Source of the DNA: Robiginitalea sp.
GTDB taxonomy: Bacteria; Bacteroidota; Bacteroidia; Flavobacteriales; Flavobacteriaceae
Length of the DNA stretch: 64,000 nucleotides
Reading direction: 5' to 3'
Assembly (NCBI GenBank): GCA_024642005.1
Contig: JAHECA010000009.1
Span: 58,372-122,371, forward strand
A program made the position numbers and the translations under genes. This document shows, piece after piece, positions 54,434 to 63,904 of this stretch. A model generated the notes under the pieces. That model had not been told where the DNA came from. It saw only the letters and a program-made list of their open reading frames with translations, and made no database searches. Every line of letters begins with the position of its first letter. Position 1 is the stretch's first letter.

Positions 54434-56822
54434 TTGGAGGAGCCTGATGAGGCACAAGACGTACACCCTGGTTAAAGTGGCCGGCCTGGCCGTGGGGGTG
54501 GCCTGCTGCCTGCTGATCATGCTCTTTGTGCGCAGTGAGTGGAGCTATGACCGGTCGCACTCCAAATCGGACCGCCTGTACCGGGCCTGGCAAGACGAAG
54601 CCTTCCAGGACCAGCGCTTTGTAAACGTGATTACCCCCCTGATTCTGGGGCCCACCCTGGAGGCCGACATCCCGGAGGTGGAACATACTTGCCGGATCAT
54701 GAGCATGAGGCCCATCGTGAGCCTGGGGGCCAACCGCTTCACCGAATCGGTGCTGATGGTCGACCCGAGCTTTTTTGACTTGTTCGACTTTCCCCTGCTC
54801 CGGGGCAATAGTGTGGAACCCCTTGCGGGGCCTGGCAGCCTGGTACTCTCCGAATCGGCCGCCCGCAAATATTTCGGCGACGGGCAGGCCGTGGGGCAGG
54901 AACTGGAAATGGAACTGGGCGAGGAGCCACGCCGCTTTACCGTTTCAGCCGTTGTTGCCGACGCCCCGGTAACTTCCAGCATCCAATATGAGATGCTGAT
55001 CTCCTACGCCAATGCGGGGACGCTCATACCGCAGCAGGCCCGGGAAAACTGGTTTAACGTAAACACGGAAACCTATGTTTTGCTCCGGGACGACGCCTCC
55101 CTCGAGGCCGCCTCGGCCAAGTTCCCGGAGATGATGCGCCGCGCCCTGGGCGAAGACTACCCCAAGGGCGGGTTCGAAATTTACTTACAGCCTATAGCCG
55201 ACATCCACCTGAACAACACGCTGCCCGCCGGCAATGAGCCCATAAGCGACCCGAAATACAGTTACATTCTGGCAACCGTCGGGCTCATCATCTTATTGGT
55301 GGCCTGCGCCAATTTCGTGCTGCTCTCCGTGGGGCATTCAGACAGTCGCGCCCGGGAGGTGGGCGTGCGCAAGGTAATGGGCGCCCAGCGGGCCCAGTTG
55401 GTAAGCCAGTTTATGGGCGAGGCGCTGTTGGTAACGGTACTTTCCCTGCTACTCGGCCTGGGGTTGGCCCTGTTGCTGCTGCGCCCGTTCAACACCCTTA
55501 TAAGCCGTGATCTTGCTTACCCGTTCGACGCAGGTTTCGCGGGTTTTACCCTCTTGCTGGCAGTGGTTATCGCCGGGCTGGCTGGCTTTTACCCGGCATT
55601 GGTTTTGTCGCGCTTTAACCCGGTCAGGGTGCTGAAGGGGCGCTTGCTGGTATCCGGGGGCCGCGGCCTGCTCAGGCAAAGCCTGGTAGTGGGGCAGTTT
55701 GCCGCCTCCATCGCCCTGATTATCTGCGCCCTGTTCATCGGAAAGCAAATCCGCTATTTTCAGGAGAAAGACCTCGGCTACGACCGCGAACATGTGGTAG
55801 TGGTGCCCACCAATATGAACCGGCAAGAGGGCACCCCCCTGGCCGAACGCTACCGCACGGCCCTGCTCACCCATTCGGAGGTGGCCGCGGCATCGGTAGA
55901 CCTGTACAGCTTCGCCGAGACCCCCTGGGTAACCCTGGGCTTCACCGACGAGCAAAAAGCCTATCAGAGCTTTCAATACAATATGGTAGGCCCGCATTTC
56001 GTGGAAACCATGAAGTTGCACGTCAAAGAGGGGCGCGCCTTCGACCCCGCAGTTACCTCAGACCTGGCACAAGGGGCCCTGGTCAACGAGGCCTTTGTGC
56101 GTCACTTCGGAATCAGTGACCCGGTGGGGAAGAAACTCCCCGGTCGCTTTCCCTCGCGCATTATTGGGGTGGTGGAAGATTTCAACTACGAATCGCTCCA
56201 CAGCCCGGTTGCACCCCTGGTACTTACCCTGCAACCCGATTCCATGATGCGCTATACCGAAAACGTGGGAATGGCTTACGGCCCGCAGCCCCGGATTTCG
56301 GTGCGCCTGCAGGGCGGAAGCCTGACCGGGCAGGTGGCCCTGCTCAAGGAGGTGTGGGCTGCGGTGGCCCCCGACCTGGATTTCGAACACAGCTTCCTGG
56401 ATGAATCCGTGGCGGCCCGCTACCAGGCCGAACAGCGTACAGGCGATATCGTAAACATCGCCTCCGGCCTGTCAGTGTTTATTGCCGTATTGGGCCTTTT
56501 TGCGCTGGTTACCCTTAGCTTGGCACGGCGCAGGAAAGAGATCGGCATCCGCAGGGTGCTGGGCGCCGGGGTTGGCGCCATCGTGCGGTTGATTTCGCTC
56601 GACTACGCACGCCTTATCCTTATTGCCTCGGCCATCGCCTTCCCGCTGGCCTGGTGGTTTATGAGCGACTGGCTGCGCGACTTCGCCTACCCCATCGACC
56701 TGGCCTGGTGGGTTTTTGCCATAGCCGGCCTGGCTGCCCTGAGCATTGCCTGGATTACCATCGGGGTGCAATCGGCACGGGCCGCCCTCTCGAACCCCGT
56801 CAACAGCCTGCGAACCGAATAA
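54408..56822 (+). CDS. Double MacB/FtsX-type ABC permease 4 of 6
   Basis: An 804-residue paralogue with N-terminus MIRNYLKIAWRSLMRHKTY and an unusual first helix with paired cysteines (GVACCLLIMLFV). Coupling segments are REVGVRKVMGAQRAQ and KEIGIRRVLGAGVGA, the half-one end FNPVRVLKG and the tail SNPVNSLRTE. Middle helices carry ACANFVLLSVGHSDSRA instead of the usual CxNFMNLSTA, a marked change in the helix before the coupling segment. It is preceded by the second 86-bp repeat and followed 10 bases later by permease 5. Confidence 0.93.
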   Translation: MIRNYLKIAWRSLMRHKTYTLVKVAGLAVGVACCLLIMLFVRSEWSYDRSHSKSDRLYRAWQDEAFQDQRFVNVITPLILGPTLEADIPEVEHTCRIMSMRPIVSLGANRFTESVLMVDPSFFDLFDFPLLRGNSVEPLAGPGSLVLSESAARKYFGDGQAVGQELEMELGEEPRRFTVSAVVADAPVTSSIQYEMLISYANAGTLIPQQARENWFNVNTETYVLLRDDASLEAASAKFPEMMRRALGEDYPKGGFEIYLQPIADIHLNNTLPAGNEPISDPKYSYILATVGLIILLVACANFVLLSVGHSDSRAREVGVRKVMGAQRAQLVSQFMGEALLVTVLSLLLGLGLALLLLRPFNTLISRDLAYPFDAGFAGFTLLLAVVIAGLAGFYPALVLSRFNPVRVLKGRLLVSGGRGLLRQSLVVGQFAASIALIICALFIGKQIRYFQEKDLGYDREHVVVVPTNMNRQEGTPLAERYRTALLTHSEVAAASVDLYSFAETPWVTLGFTDEQKAYQSFQYNMVGPHFVETMKLHVKEGRAFDPAVTSDLAQGALVNEAFVRHFGISDPVGKKLPGRFPSRIIGVVEDFNYESLHSPVAPLVLTLQPDSMMRYTENVGMAYGPQPRISVRLQGGSLTGQVALLKEVWAAVAPDLDFEHSFLDESVAARYQAEQRTGDIVNIASGLSVFIAVLGLFALVTLSLARRRKEIGIRRVLGAGVGAIVRLISLDYARLILIASAIAFPLAWWFMSDWLRDFAYPIDLAWWVFAIAGLAALSIAWITIGVQSARAALSNPVNSLRTE

Positions 56823-56832
56823 GCCCGAACCC

Positions 56833-59283
56833 ATGTTTCGAAACTATCTGAAAATCGCCCTTAGAAACCTGCTCCGGAATAAACTCAATACCGGAATCAA
56901 CATCATAAGCCTCGCCATAGGCCTGAGCGCTTCCTTTGTGATCGGGCTGATGGTGTACTACGACCTCACTTTTGACACCTACCATCCCGATTCAGGCCGC
57001 GTTTACCGCGTAACCTCCAGATTCACGAGCCCGCAAGATGAATTCGTAAATCCCGGCGTGCCCATTCCGCTCCCTCAGGCGGCCCGGGAGGAGATGACCG
57101 GCCTGGAAATCGTGGCGGGCTTCAATACCGTCGATCTCCACAAGGCCGGGAACCCAGAGTCGGGTCTTGATTTCAAAGACCCCGGCCCTCAGGTATTTGC
57201 CGATGCGGCCTACTTCAAATTGTTCAAATACGACTGGCTGGCCGGCACGCCCGAGGGCCTCGGGGAGCCGTACCGGGTGGTGCTGACCCGGGAGCGTGCA
57301 GCCCGCTATTTTCCAGAACTCAACCCCGCACAGACCCTCGGTAAAACATTGGTATACAACGACTCCATTCCTGCAACGGTGGCCGGTATTGTAGCTGCAC
57401 CCCAGGGCCGTACCGATTTGGTATTCGAAGAATTCCTGTCGTCAGGCACCTTTCAAAAAACGGATCGGGGCCACTACGCGATAGCTGCCGATTGGGGAAG
57501 TACGAATTCCTCAGACCAGCTGTTCGTCAGGCTGAGCCCCGGCACTGACCCGACCGCCGTACAGAAGCAGCTCGACCGTATAGCAAAGGCCCAGGAATCT
57601 GACTACGACCGGCAGTACAACCACCACCGCACTTTTGAACTGCAACCCTTCTCCGATCTGCACTTCAATTCAGAATTGCAGACTTTTGACAATGGCCGCC
57701 AGCCGGCCACCAGCCGGCCCGTACTGACCGGTTTGGGCTGTATCGCGCTCTTCCTGCTGCTGCTGGGCTGCATCAACTTCATCAACCTCAGTACCGCCCA
57801 GGCCGACCAGCGTGCCCGTGAAATCGGCATCCGCAAAACCCTGGGCAGCTCCAAAAAACAGCTGTTGCTGCAGTTCCTCGGAGAGACTTTCCTGCTAACC
57901 CTGCTGGCTGCCCTGCTCTCGATTGTGCTGTCGTATTTCCTGCTCGATACCTTTGCGGAATTTCTGCCCGAGGGCCTACACTTCGGAAATTTCAGGGAAA
58001 CCCCCGTAATGTTGTTTGCAGGCGCCCTGCTGACAGGGGTCGCCCTGCTGGCTGGGTTTTACCCGGCCCTGGTGCTTACCCGGTTCCAGCCGGTTCGCGT
58101 ACTGAAAAACCAGGTGGTGAACACCCCCGGAAAACCCACCCTGCGCCGCATACTAACGGTTTTCCAGTTCGCCATCGCCCAGATTTTCATCATCGCCACC
58201 CTGCTGGTGGGCAAACAAATAAGGTATATGCAGAACAAGGACCACGGGTTCCGCACCGATGCCATTGCCTACCTGCACGCCCCCTGGCACCTGACCAGCC
58301 TCGACAAAAACGAACGTCTGGCCCGCGAAATCGCTAAAATCCCGCAGGTTCGCGCGGTGGCACTGGGAGGAAACCCACCCGCCTCCAACAGTTCGTCCAC
58401 CAGTACAGCTGTCTTTTTCAGGGACAGCACGGAAATCCAGTCCCCGCTCCAGATGCTGGCCGGGAGCCGCGAGTATTACGACCTCTACAATTTTGAATTC
58501 CTGGCCGGACGCAAACCCCTGAACGATACCATCCTCGAATATGTGATCAACGAGGCCTACCTGCATATCATCGGTTTTGAAAACCCGGAAGACGCCCTGA
58601 ACCAGAACATAAGGATGAATGACGAAAACCGCCCCATTGTGGGGGTGGTTCGCGATTTCAACCCACGCACTGCGGCCGCTAAAATCGGACCGATTGCCAT
58701 TATGCCGGACTGGGACCGCAGCCGGGAGTATTCGCGGTTTAACTTTATTCATCTGGACCTGAAAAATCCGGGAGATGGGTCCCTTTCTCCGACCATTTCA
58801 GCTATTGAAGAGCGCTATAAGGAAGTGTATCCGGATGCGGATTTTGAACTGAATTTTATGGACGAAACCATAGCCGGATTCTACCAGGACGAACGCAGCC
58901 TGGCCAAGCTGTTGGGCTGGGCCATGGGGCTTTCGGTACTGATCAGTTGCCTGGGCCTGCTCGGGTTGGTTATTTACACCACCAACCGCCGGACCAAGGA
59001 AATAGGTATCCGCAAGGTACTGGGGGCCTCCCTGGCACAGTTAGGCCTGCTGTTGAGCCGTGATTTTCTGGTTTTGGTGGGCATCGCCTTTCTGATCGCT
59101 GCTCCCCTGGCCGGGTGGGGCCTGTACAGCTGGCTGCAAGACTACGCCTACCGCACCGAGCTCAGCTGGTGGGTCTTCATATTGAGCGGGGTGGGCATGA
59201 TCGCCCTGGCCCTTCTTATCATGGGGCTGCGGACCCTGGCCGTCGCCCGGAAAAACCCCGTGGAAAGCCTGCGAACCGAATAA
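56833..59283 (+). CDS. Double MacB/FtsX-type ABC permease 5 of 6
   Basis: An 816-residue paralogue beginning MFRNYLKIALRNLLRNKLNT. I start it at 56833; the open frame reaches back into permease 4 but without a start matching the family. Coupling segments are REIGIRKTLGSSKKQ and KEIGIRKVLGASLAQ, the half-one end FQPVRVLKN and the tail KNPVESLRTE. The periplasmic parts contain long polar segments (e.g. QESDYDRQYNHHRTFELQPF). Its spacer to permease 4 is only 10 bases, shorter than elsewhere in the array. Confidence 0.93.
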   Translation: MFRNYLKIALRNLLRNKLNTGINIISLAIGLSASFVIGLMVYYDLTFDTYHPDSGRVYRVTSRFTSPQDEFVNPGVPIPLPQAAREEMTGLEIVAGFNTVDLHKAGNPESGLDFKDPGPQVFADAAYFKLFKYDWLAGTPEGLGEPYRVVLTRERAARYFPELNPAQTLGKTLVYNDSIPATVAGIVAAPQGRTDLVFEEFLSSGTFQKTDRGHYAIAADWGSTNSSDQLFVRLSPGTDPTAVQKQLDRIAKAQESDYDRQYNHHRTFELQPFSDLHFNSELQTFDNGRQPATSRPVLTGLGCIALFLLLLGCINFINLSTAQADQRAREIGIRKTLGSSKKQLLLQFLGETFLLTLLAALLSIVLSYFLLDTFAEFLPEGLHFGNFRETPVMLFAGALLTGVALLAGFYPALVLTRFQPVRVLKNQVVNTPGKPTLRRILTVFQFAIAQIFIIATLLVGKQIRYMQNKDHGFRTDAIAYLHAPWHLTSLDKNERLAREIAKIPQVRAVALGGNPPASNSSSTSTAVFFRDSTEIQSPLQMLAGSREYYDLYNFEFLAGRKPLNDTILEYVINEAYLHIIGFENPEDALNQNIRMNDENRPIVGVVRDFNPRTAAAKIGPIAIMPDWDRSREYSRFNFIHLDLKNPGDGSLSPTISAIEERYKEVYPDADFELNFMDETIAGFYQDERSLAKLLGWAMGLSVLISCLGLLGLVIYTTNRRTKEIGIRKVLGASLAQLGLLLSRDFLVLVGIAFLIAAPLAGWGLYSWLQDYAYRTELSWWVFILSGVGMIALALLIMGLRTLAVARKNPVESLRTE

Positions 59284-59307
59284 GAAAACAATCAAAAAAA
59301 CCAAGTC

Positions 59308-61767
59308 ATGATACGAAACTATCTGAAAATCGCCTGGAGGAACCTGATGAAACACAAGGCCTATTCGCTGATCAACATTTTCGGGCTGGCTATGGGAGCG
59401 GCCATTTGCCTGCTGATCGTGCTTTACATCCAGAGCGAGCGCAGCGTGGACGCCTGGCGCACGGATGCAGACAACGTGTACCGGATGGCCCTCATCCGGA
59501 AATACCCGACCCGCCAGAGCTCTTATGCGATTATCCCCCAATCGTTTGCCCAGACCGTCAAGGAAGAATTGCCGGAGGTGGAACAGGCGGTGCGCATCTT
59601 CAACTTTATCAACAACGGCACCCTGCAGATCAGGTACGGGGACCAAAAATTCGAGGAAACCAAGGTGCTCCTGGCAGACCCCACCTTCTTTGCTATTTTT
59701 AAATCGAACCTGCTCTATGGCTCCGAAGAAAAGGCCCTGTCTGAGCCGAATTCCATCGTCCTGAGCGAGCGCACCGCCCGAAAGTATTTCGGCGACCCAG
59801 CCCGGGCTGTAGGCCAGGTCTTGATTCCGGAATTAAACGACGAACAGCCTCTGGTAGTATCGGCTGTGGTTGCAGACTGGCCGGAGGCCTCACATTTCAC
59901 GTTCAACGCCCTGGTCTCCACGGCAGGGCTCGATAACTTTGAGGAGGAAAATTACACCGGTTTTTCGGCCCACACCTACTTCAGGTTGCATGCGGGTGCC
60001 TCACCTGAAAAGGTGGAGGCTGCGATGCCCGGCATTATCCGCAAATTCGCCGCCGGCTCCATCCAGCGCAGCTTTTACATGCCCATAGACGAATTCATGG
60101 CGGCCGGGAACGGCTATACGTATTTTTTGCAGCCGCTTAAGAAAATCTATCTGACATCGCACCTCGAAAACGAGCTGCGGGTGAACGGAAACGAAACCAC
60201 CCTTTATATTTTCGGCCTGGTGGCCATCTTCATCCTCTTTATCGCCTGCGTGAATTTCATAAACCTGGCCACGGCCCGGGCTTCGGAGCGCGCCAAGGAA
60301 GTGGGCATCCGCAAGACCTTTGGCTCAGAAAGGCGCATGCTCATATTCCAATTCATTTCCGAATCGTTTTTGATCAGCCTTCTGGCCATGGCGGTGGCTG
60401 TGGCGCTATTCGCGCTGCTGGTGCCGGTGTTCAACGATATTTCGGGCAAGGAATTCACCTTCGCGGCACTGGCCTCGCCCGGGGCCGTGGCCCTGCTGGT
60501 GGTGTTCACCTGCATCACGGGTTCACTTGCCGGCATTTACCCGGCCTTCGTGCTGTCTTCCTTCAGCCCGATTCTTGTCCTTCGGGGCCGCTTCAAATCG
60601 GGCAGCCATGGCCGCAGCATCCGCAGCGGCCTGGTGGTGTTCCAGTTTGCCATTTCGGTGATCCTGATTATCTGCACCCTGGTTGTGAACCGGCAGATGG
60701 ATTACATGACCGGAGAGCGGCTGGGCTTTAACACCGAACAAACCGTTATTTTGGAACGCACCGACCTGCTGGGCGAGAATACCCGGGCCTTCAAGAACGA
60801 ATTGAGTGCAATCAGGGGCGTTCTGAATGTTACCGGAAGTACGGCCCTCCCCGGGCAGCAAAACTATTTCGGGGTTAGCTGGTCAACCCCGGATAAACGG
60901 AATGAGCCCATAACCGGGCGCGGTATTTTGGTGGACGAAGACTACGCCGATGCCCTGAGCCTCGAATTGGTGAAGGGGCGGTTCTTTTCCCGCGATTTCC
61001 CGACCGATTCCCTCGGGGTGGTCCTCAACGAGAAGGCCGCCGCCGAGCTGGGGCTGCCCGACGACCCCATTGGGCAGCGCCTGATCACTCCCGAAGAGTT
61101 CCTGAACGGCCCCGAAGGGACCGAAAAGACCTACCACGTCATTGGGGTGGTAAAAGATTTCCATTACCAGTCGCTGCACGAGCCCATTACCCCATTGGTA
61201 TTTACCAGCGGGGCCCCGTTCAACAATGTGCTGGGCCTGACGGCCATCCATGTCGAAACCGGGGCCATGGAGCCGGTATTGTCGCAGGTAAAGGAGGTAT
61301 GGTCGCGTTTCGTGCCCGAAAAACCCCTTACCTTCCAGTTCCTGGACCAAACCATTGCCAACCAGTACGACACGGAGGCCACCGCCCGCAAGGTATTCAC
61401 CTTCTTTTCGTTCATCACCATCTTTATCGCCTGCATCGGCCTGTTGGGGCTGGCAGCCTATACCACCCGCCAGCGGGTACACGAAATCGGGGTGCGCAAA
61501 GTGCTTGGGGCCTCGGTAGGGAATATCGTCTTGATGCTTTCGCGGAATTTCATCCGCCTGGTCGGTATCGCCACCCTGGTGGCAGTGCCCGTGGCCTGGT
61601 ATTTCATGTACCGCTGGCTGCAGAATTTCACCTACCGGATCGATTCGAGCTGGGACCTATTTGTTTGGGCCTCGGCCATCTCCCTGGCAACGGCTTTTCT
61701 GACCATCAGTTTCCAGGCAGTCAGGGCTGCTGTGCAGAACCCCGTGAAAAGCCTGAGAACCGAATAA
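59308..61767 (+). CDS. Double MacB/FtsX-type ABC permease 6 of 6
   Basis: An 819-residue paralogue, N-terminus MIRNYLKIAWRNLMKHKAYS. Coupling segments are KEVGIRKTFGSERRM and HEIGVRKVLGASVGN, the half-one end is FSPILVLRG and the tail QNPVKSLRTE. The helix region FIACVNFINLATARASERA is typical. It is the last permease and is followed after 34 bases by the second ATPase gene, which suggests that the array is embraced by two ATPases rather than served by one alone. Confidence 0.93.
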   Translation: MIRNYLKIAWRNLMKHKAYSLINIFGLAMGAAICLLIVLYIQSERSVDAWRTDADNVYRMALIRKYPTRQSSYAIIPQSFAQTVKEELPEVEQAVRIFNFINNGTLQIRYGDQKFEETKVLLADPTFFAIFKSNLLYGSEEKALSEPNSIVLSERTARKYFGDPARAVGQVLIPELNDEQPLVVSAVVADWPEASHFTFNALVSTAGLDNFEEENYTGFSAHTYFRLHAGASPEKVEAAMPGIIRKFAAGSIQRSFYMPIDEFMAAGNGYTYFLQPLKKIYLTSHLENELRVNGNETTLYIFGLVAIFILFIACVNFINLATARASERAKEVGIRKTFGSERRMLIFQFISESFLISLLAMAVAVALFALLVPVFNDISGKEFTFAALASPGAVALLVVFTCITGSLAGIYPAFVLSSFSPILVLRGRFKSGSHGRSIRSGLVVFQFAISVILIICTLVVNRQMDYMTGERLGFNTEQTVILERTDLLGENTRAFKNELSAIRGVLNVTGSTALPGQQNYFGVSWSTPDKRNEPITGRGILVDEDYADALSLELVKGRFFSRDFPTDSLGVVLNEKAAAELGLPDDPIGQRLITPEEFLNGPEGTEKTYHVIGVVKDFHYQSLHEPITPLVFTSGAPFNNVLGLTAIHVETGAMEPVLSQVKEVWSRFVPEKPLTFQFLDQTIANQYDTEATARKVFTFFSFITIFIACIGLLGLAAYTTRQRVHEIGVRKVLGASVGNIVLMLSRNFIRLVGIATLVAVPVAWYFMYRWLQNFTYRIDSSWDLFVWASAISLATAFLTISFQAVRAAVQNPVKSLRTE

Positions 61768-61801
61768 CAGCCGGGCGCATAGACCGGATAAAAAATAAAG
61801 T

Positions 61802-62479
61802 ATGTTACTCGAACTGAACAACATCTTCAAATGGGTCACCCAGGGCGGGAACCGCGTATTCCTGCTCAAACACCTTGACCTGGCTGTAGAGCAAGGCGAC
61901 TTCCTCTCAGTGATGGGCCCATCGGGCTCGGGCAAATCGACCCTGCTCCACGTACTGGGCATGCTCGACGATTTCAACGAAGGGGAATATTATTTTCAGG
62001 GCGAACCCGTGCACGGGTTCAGAGACAAGCAGCGGGCCCGCTTCCAGAAAGAGCACATCGGTTTTGTCTTCCAGGCCTACCACCTGATCGACGAGCTTAC
62101 CGTTTATGAAAATATCGAGACCCCCCTGCTCTACCAAAAAGTGAGTTCCTCCGAGCGCAAGGCCCTGGTGGCCGACATGCTCGACCGCTTCGGCATAGTG
62201 GGCAAGAAAGATCTGTTCCCGGCCCAACTGAGCGGGGGACAGCAACAATTGGTGGGCGTGGCCCGGGCCCTGATCGGTAAGCCCCGCCTGCTGTTGGCAG
62301 ACGAGCCAACGGGCAACCTGAATTCGCGCCAGAGCCGGGAGATCATGGAACTCTTCCAGGAACTCAACGCCGAAGGGACCACCATCATCCAGGCAACCCA
62401 TTCCGAAACCAATGCTGCCTACGGCAGCCGTACCCTGCACCTGCTCGACGGGAGCTGGACCTCAACCCCTGAACCATGA
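61802..62479 (+). CDS. ABC transporter ATPase, MacB/LolD type (second of two)
   Basis: A 225-residue ATPase with Walker A GPSGSGKST near 40, Q-loop VFQAYHLIDELTVYEN near 89, Walker B LLLADEPTGNLNSRQS near 164 and H-loop ATHSETNAAYGSR near 198. The signature reads LSGGQQQLVGVARAL, with Leu in place of the nearly invariant Arg of LSGGQQQRVA, and Walker B ends GNLN instead of GNLD, so the D-loop aspartate is also changed. It may work as the weaker partner of a heterodimer with the ATPase at 46363. Its stop overlaps the TolC-family start (ATGA), so the two are translationally coupled. Confidence 0.94.
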   Translation: MLLELNNIFKWVTQGGNRVFLLKHLDLAVEQGDFLSVMGPSGSGKSTLLHVLGMLDDFNEGEYYFQGEPVHGFRDKQRARFQKEHIGFVFQAYHLIDELTVYENIETPLLYQKVSSSERKALVADMLDRFGIVGKKDLFPAQLSGGQQQLVGVARALIGKPRLLLADEPTGNLNSRQSREIMELFQELNAEGTTIIQATHSETNAAYGSRTLHLLDGSWTSTPEP

Positions 62480-63897
62480 ACCGAACACGCATCTTCCTTT
62501 CCCTGACCCTGCTGCTGGGCCTTCGGGCTGCAGCCCAGAGCGGCGACCCCCAGGTGCTTACCCTCGAGGCCTGTATCGGCCGGGCCCTGGAGCAAAACCT
62601 CGACCTGAAAACCTCGGAACTGCAGGCCGAGACCGCCCAGGTAAACTACAAGGTTGCCCTGAACCGCCTTTTGCCCGATGTAAACGGGGAATACAACCTG
62701 GGGATAAACGACGGGCGGTCCATCGACCCCTTCACGAATGCCTATATCAATGAGAAATTGACCTTCTCGAACCTGGGCCTGAACCTGAATGCGGTGGTTT
62801 TCAATGGTTTCAGGCAACTGAACACCCTGAAACAGAACCGCCTGAACCTCGAGGCCGCCGAAATGGAACTGGATGCCTTCCGCCAGACCCTGGTGCTTCG
62901 GGTAACCCTGGCCTTCCTGAAAACCCTGAATGCCCGCGAAATGGTACGGCTCACCGTGGCGCGCGCCGAGGCAACCCAGGAACAGCTCGACCGCCTGCAG
63001 GCCCTTTACGAGCAGCAATTGGGCAACCCGGCCGAGTACCGCGACCTGCAGGGGCAGCATGCCAACGACCGGGCCACCCTGGCACAGGCCCGCAACGCCC
63101 TGAAAGCCGCCGTGTACGAACTGGAAACACTGCTCAATACAGAGGAACCCATCGACCCGGAGTCTATGGGACTACTCATCGACTTTGAGCCCTATGCCTA
63201 CACGGCCGAGCAGGTATACGAGCAGGCGCTTGAAAAGTTGTCGGCCCTGCAGGCCAGCCGCCTGCGCCTGGAGGCAGCCCGCAAGGGCGTGGCTGCAGCC
63301 CGGGGGCAGTTTACCCCGACCTTCTCCGTATTCGCGGGCTTAAGCACCAATTACTCGAGCCTGGCCCGCCTGTATAACGAAACCGGCACCCGCATTACGG
63401 AAACCGGCGATTTTGTGACGGTGGGCGGGCTGAATTACCCGGTTCAGACTGAGGTGACCGACTTTGATTCGCAGGAGATCGCCTATTGGGACCAGTTCGA
63501 CAACAACCGGAGCACTTATTACGGGCTCAGTGCCAGTATCCCGATCTTAAACGGGTTCCGGGCACACAGCAACCTGAGGCTCGAAAAGATCAGGCGGGAG
63601 CAGGCCAGGGCCGAGCTCGACCAGTCTGAACTGCAATTCCACCAGTCTATCCGGACCGCCCATGCCGATATGGAGACTGCCCTGGAGCGCCACCGCGTGT
63701 TGGAGGAGCAGGTGGCAGCCTACGAAGAATCGTTCCGGATCAACGAGATCCGCTTCAGCAACGGGGTCTCGAACAGCACCGAATACATCGTGAGCAAGAA
63801 CAACCTCGACAATGCCCGCATAAGCCTGGCAAACCTGAGATACGAATACGTATTGCGGGTGCAGGTGCTGGAATACTACCGGGGCGAGGCGCTGTAA
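62476..63897 (+). CDS. TolC-family outer-membrane efflux channel
   Basis: A 473-residue exported protein (signal MNRTRIFLSLTLLLGLRAAA, cleavage near AQS). The mature part has the two-fold TolC repeat: LTLEACIGRALEQNLDLKTS near 30 and a second long helix pair from about 240, with the DNNRSTYYGLSASIPILNGF strand segment near 340 and a final helix ending FRINEIRFSNGVSNSTEYI. It would form the trimeric channel that meets the adaptor encoded at 45053. Last gene of the operon; only seven bases separate its stop from the convergent neighbour. Confidence 0.95.
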   Translation: MNRTRIFLSLTLLLGLRAAAQSGDPQVLTLEACIGRALEQNLDLKTSELQAETAQVNYKVALNRLLPDVNGEYNLGINDGRSIDPFTNAYINEKLTFSNLGLNLNAVVFNGFRQLNTLKQNRLNLEAAEMELDAFRQTLVLRVTLAFLKTLNAREMVRLTVARAEATQEQLDRLQALYEQQLGNPAEYRDLQGQHANDRATLAQARNALKAAVYELETLLNTEEPIDPESMGLLIDFEPYAYTAEQVYEQALEKLSALQASRLRLEAARKGVAAARGQFTPTFSVFAGLSTNYSSLARLYNETGTRITETGDFVTVGGLNYPVQTEVTDFDSQEIAYWDQFDNNRSTYYGLSASIPILNGFRAHSNLRLEKIRREQARAELDQSELQFHQSIRTAHADMETALERHRVLEEQVAAYEESFRINEIRFSNGVSNSTEYIVSKNNLDNARISLANLRYEYVLRVQVLEYYRGEAL

Positions 63898-63904
63898 CGG
63901 CGGG

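Noticed and set aside
47114..61767. Permeases as true MacB (with fused ATPase)
   Set aside because: None of the six has a Walker motif; the N-terminus begins directly with the first membrane helix. The ATPases are separate genes.
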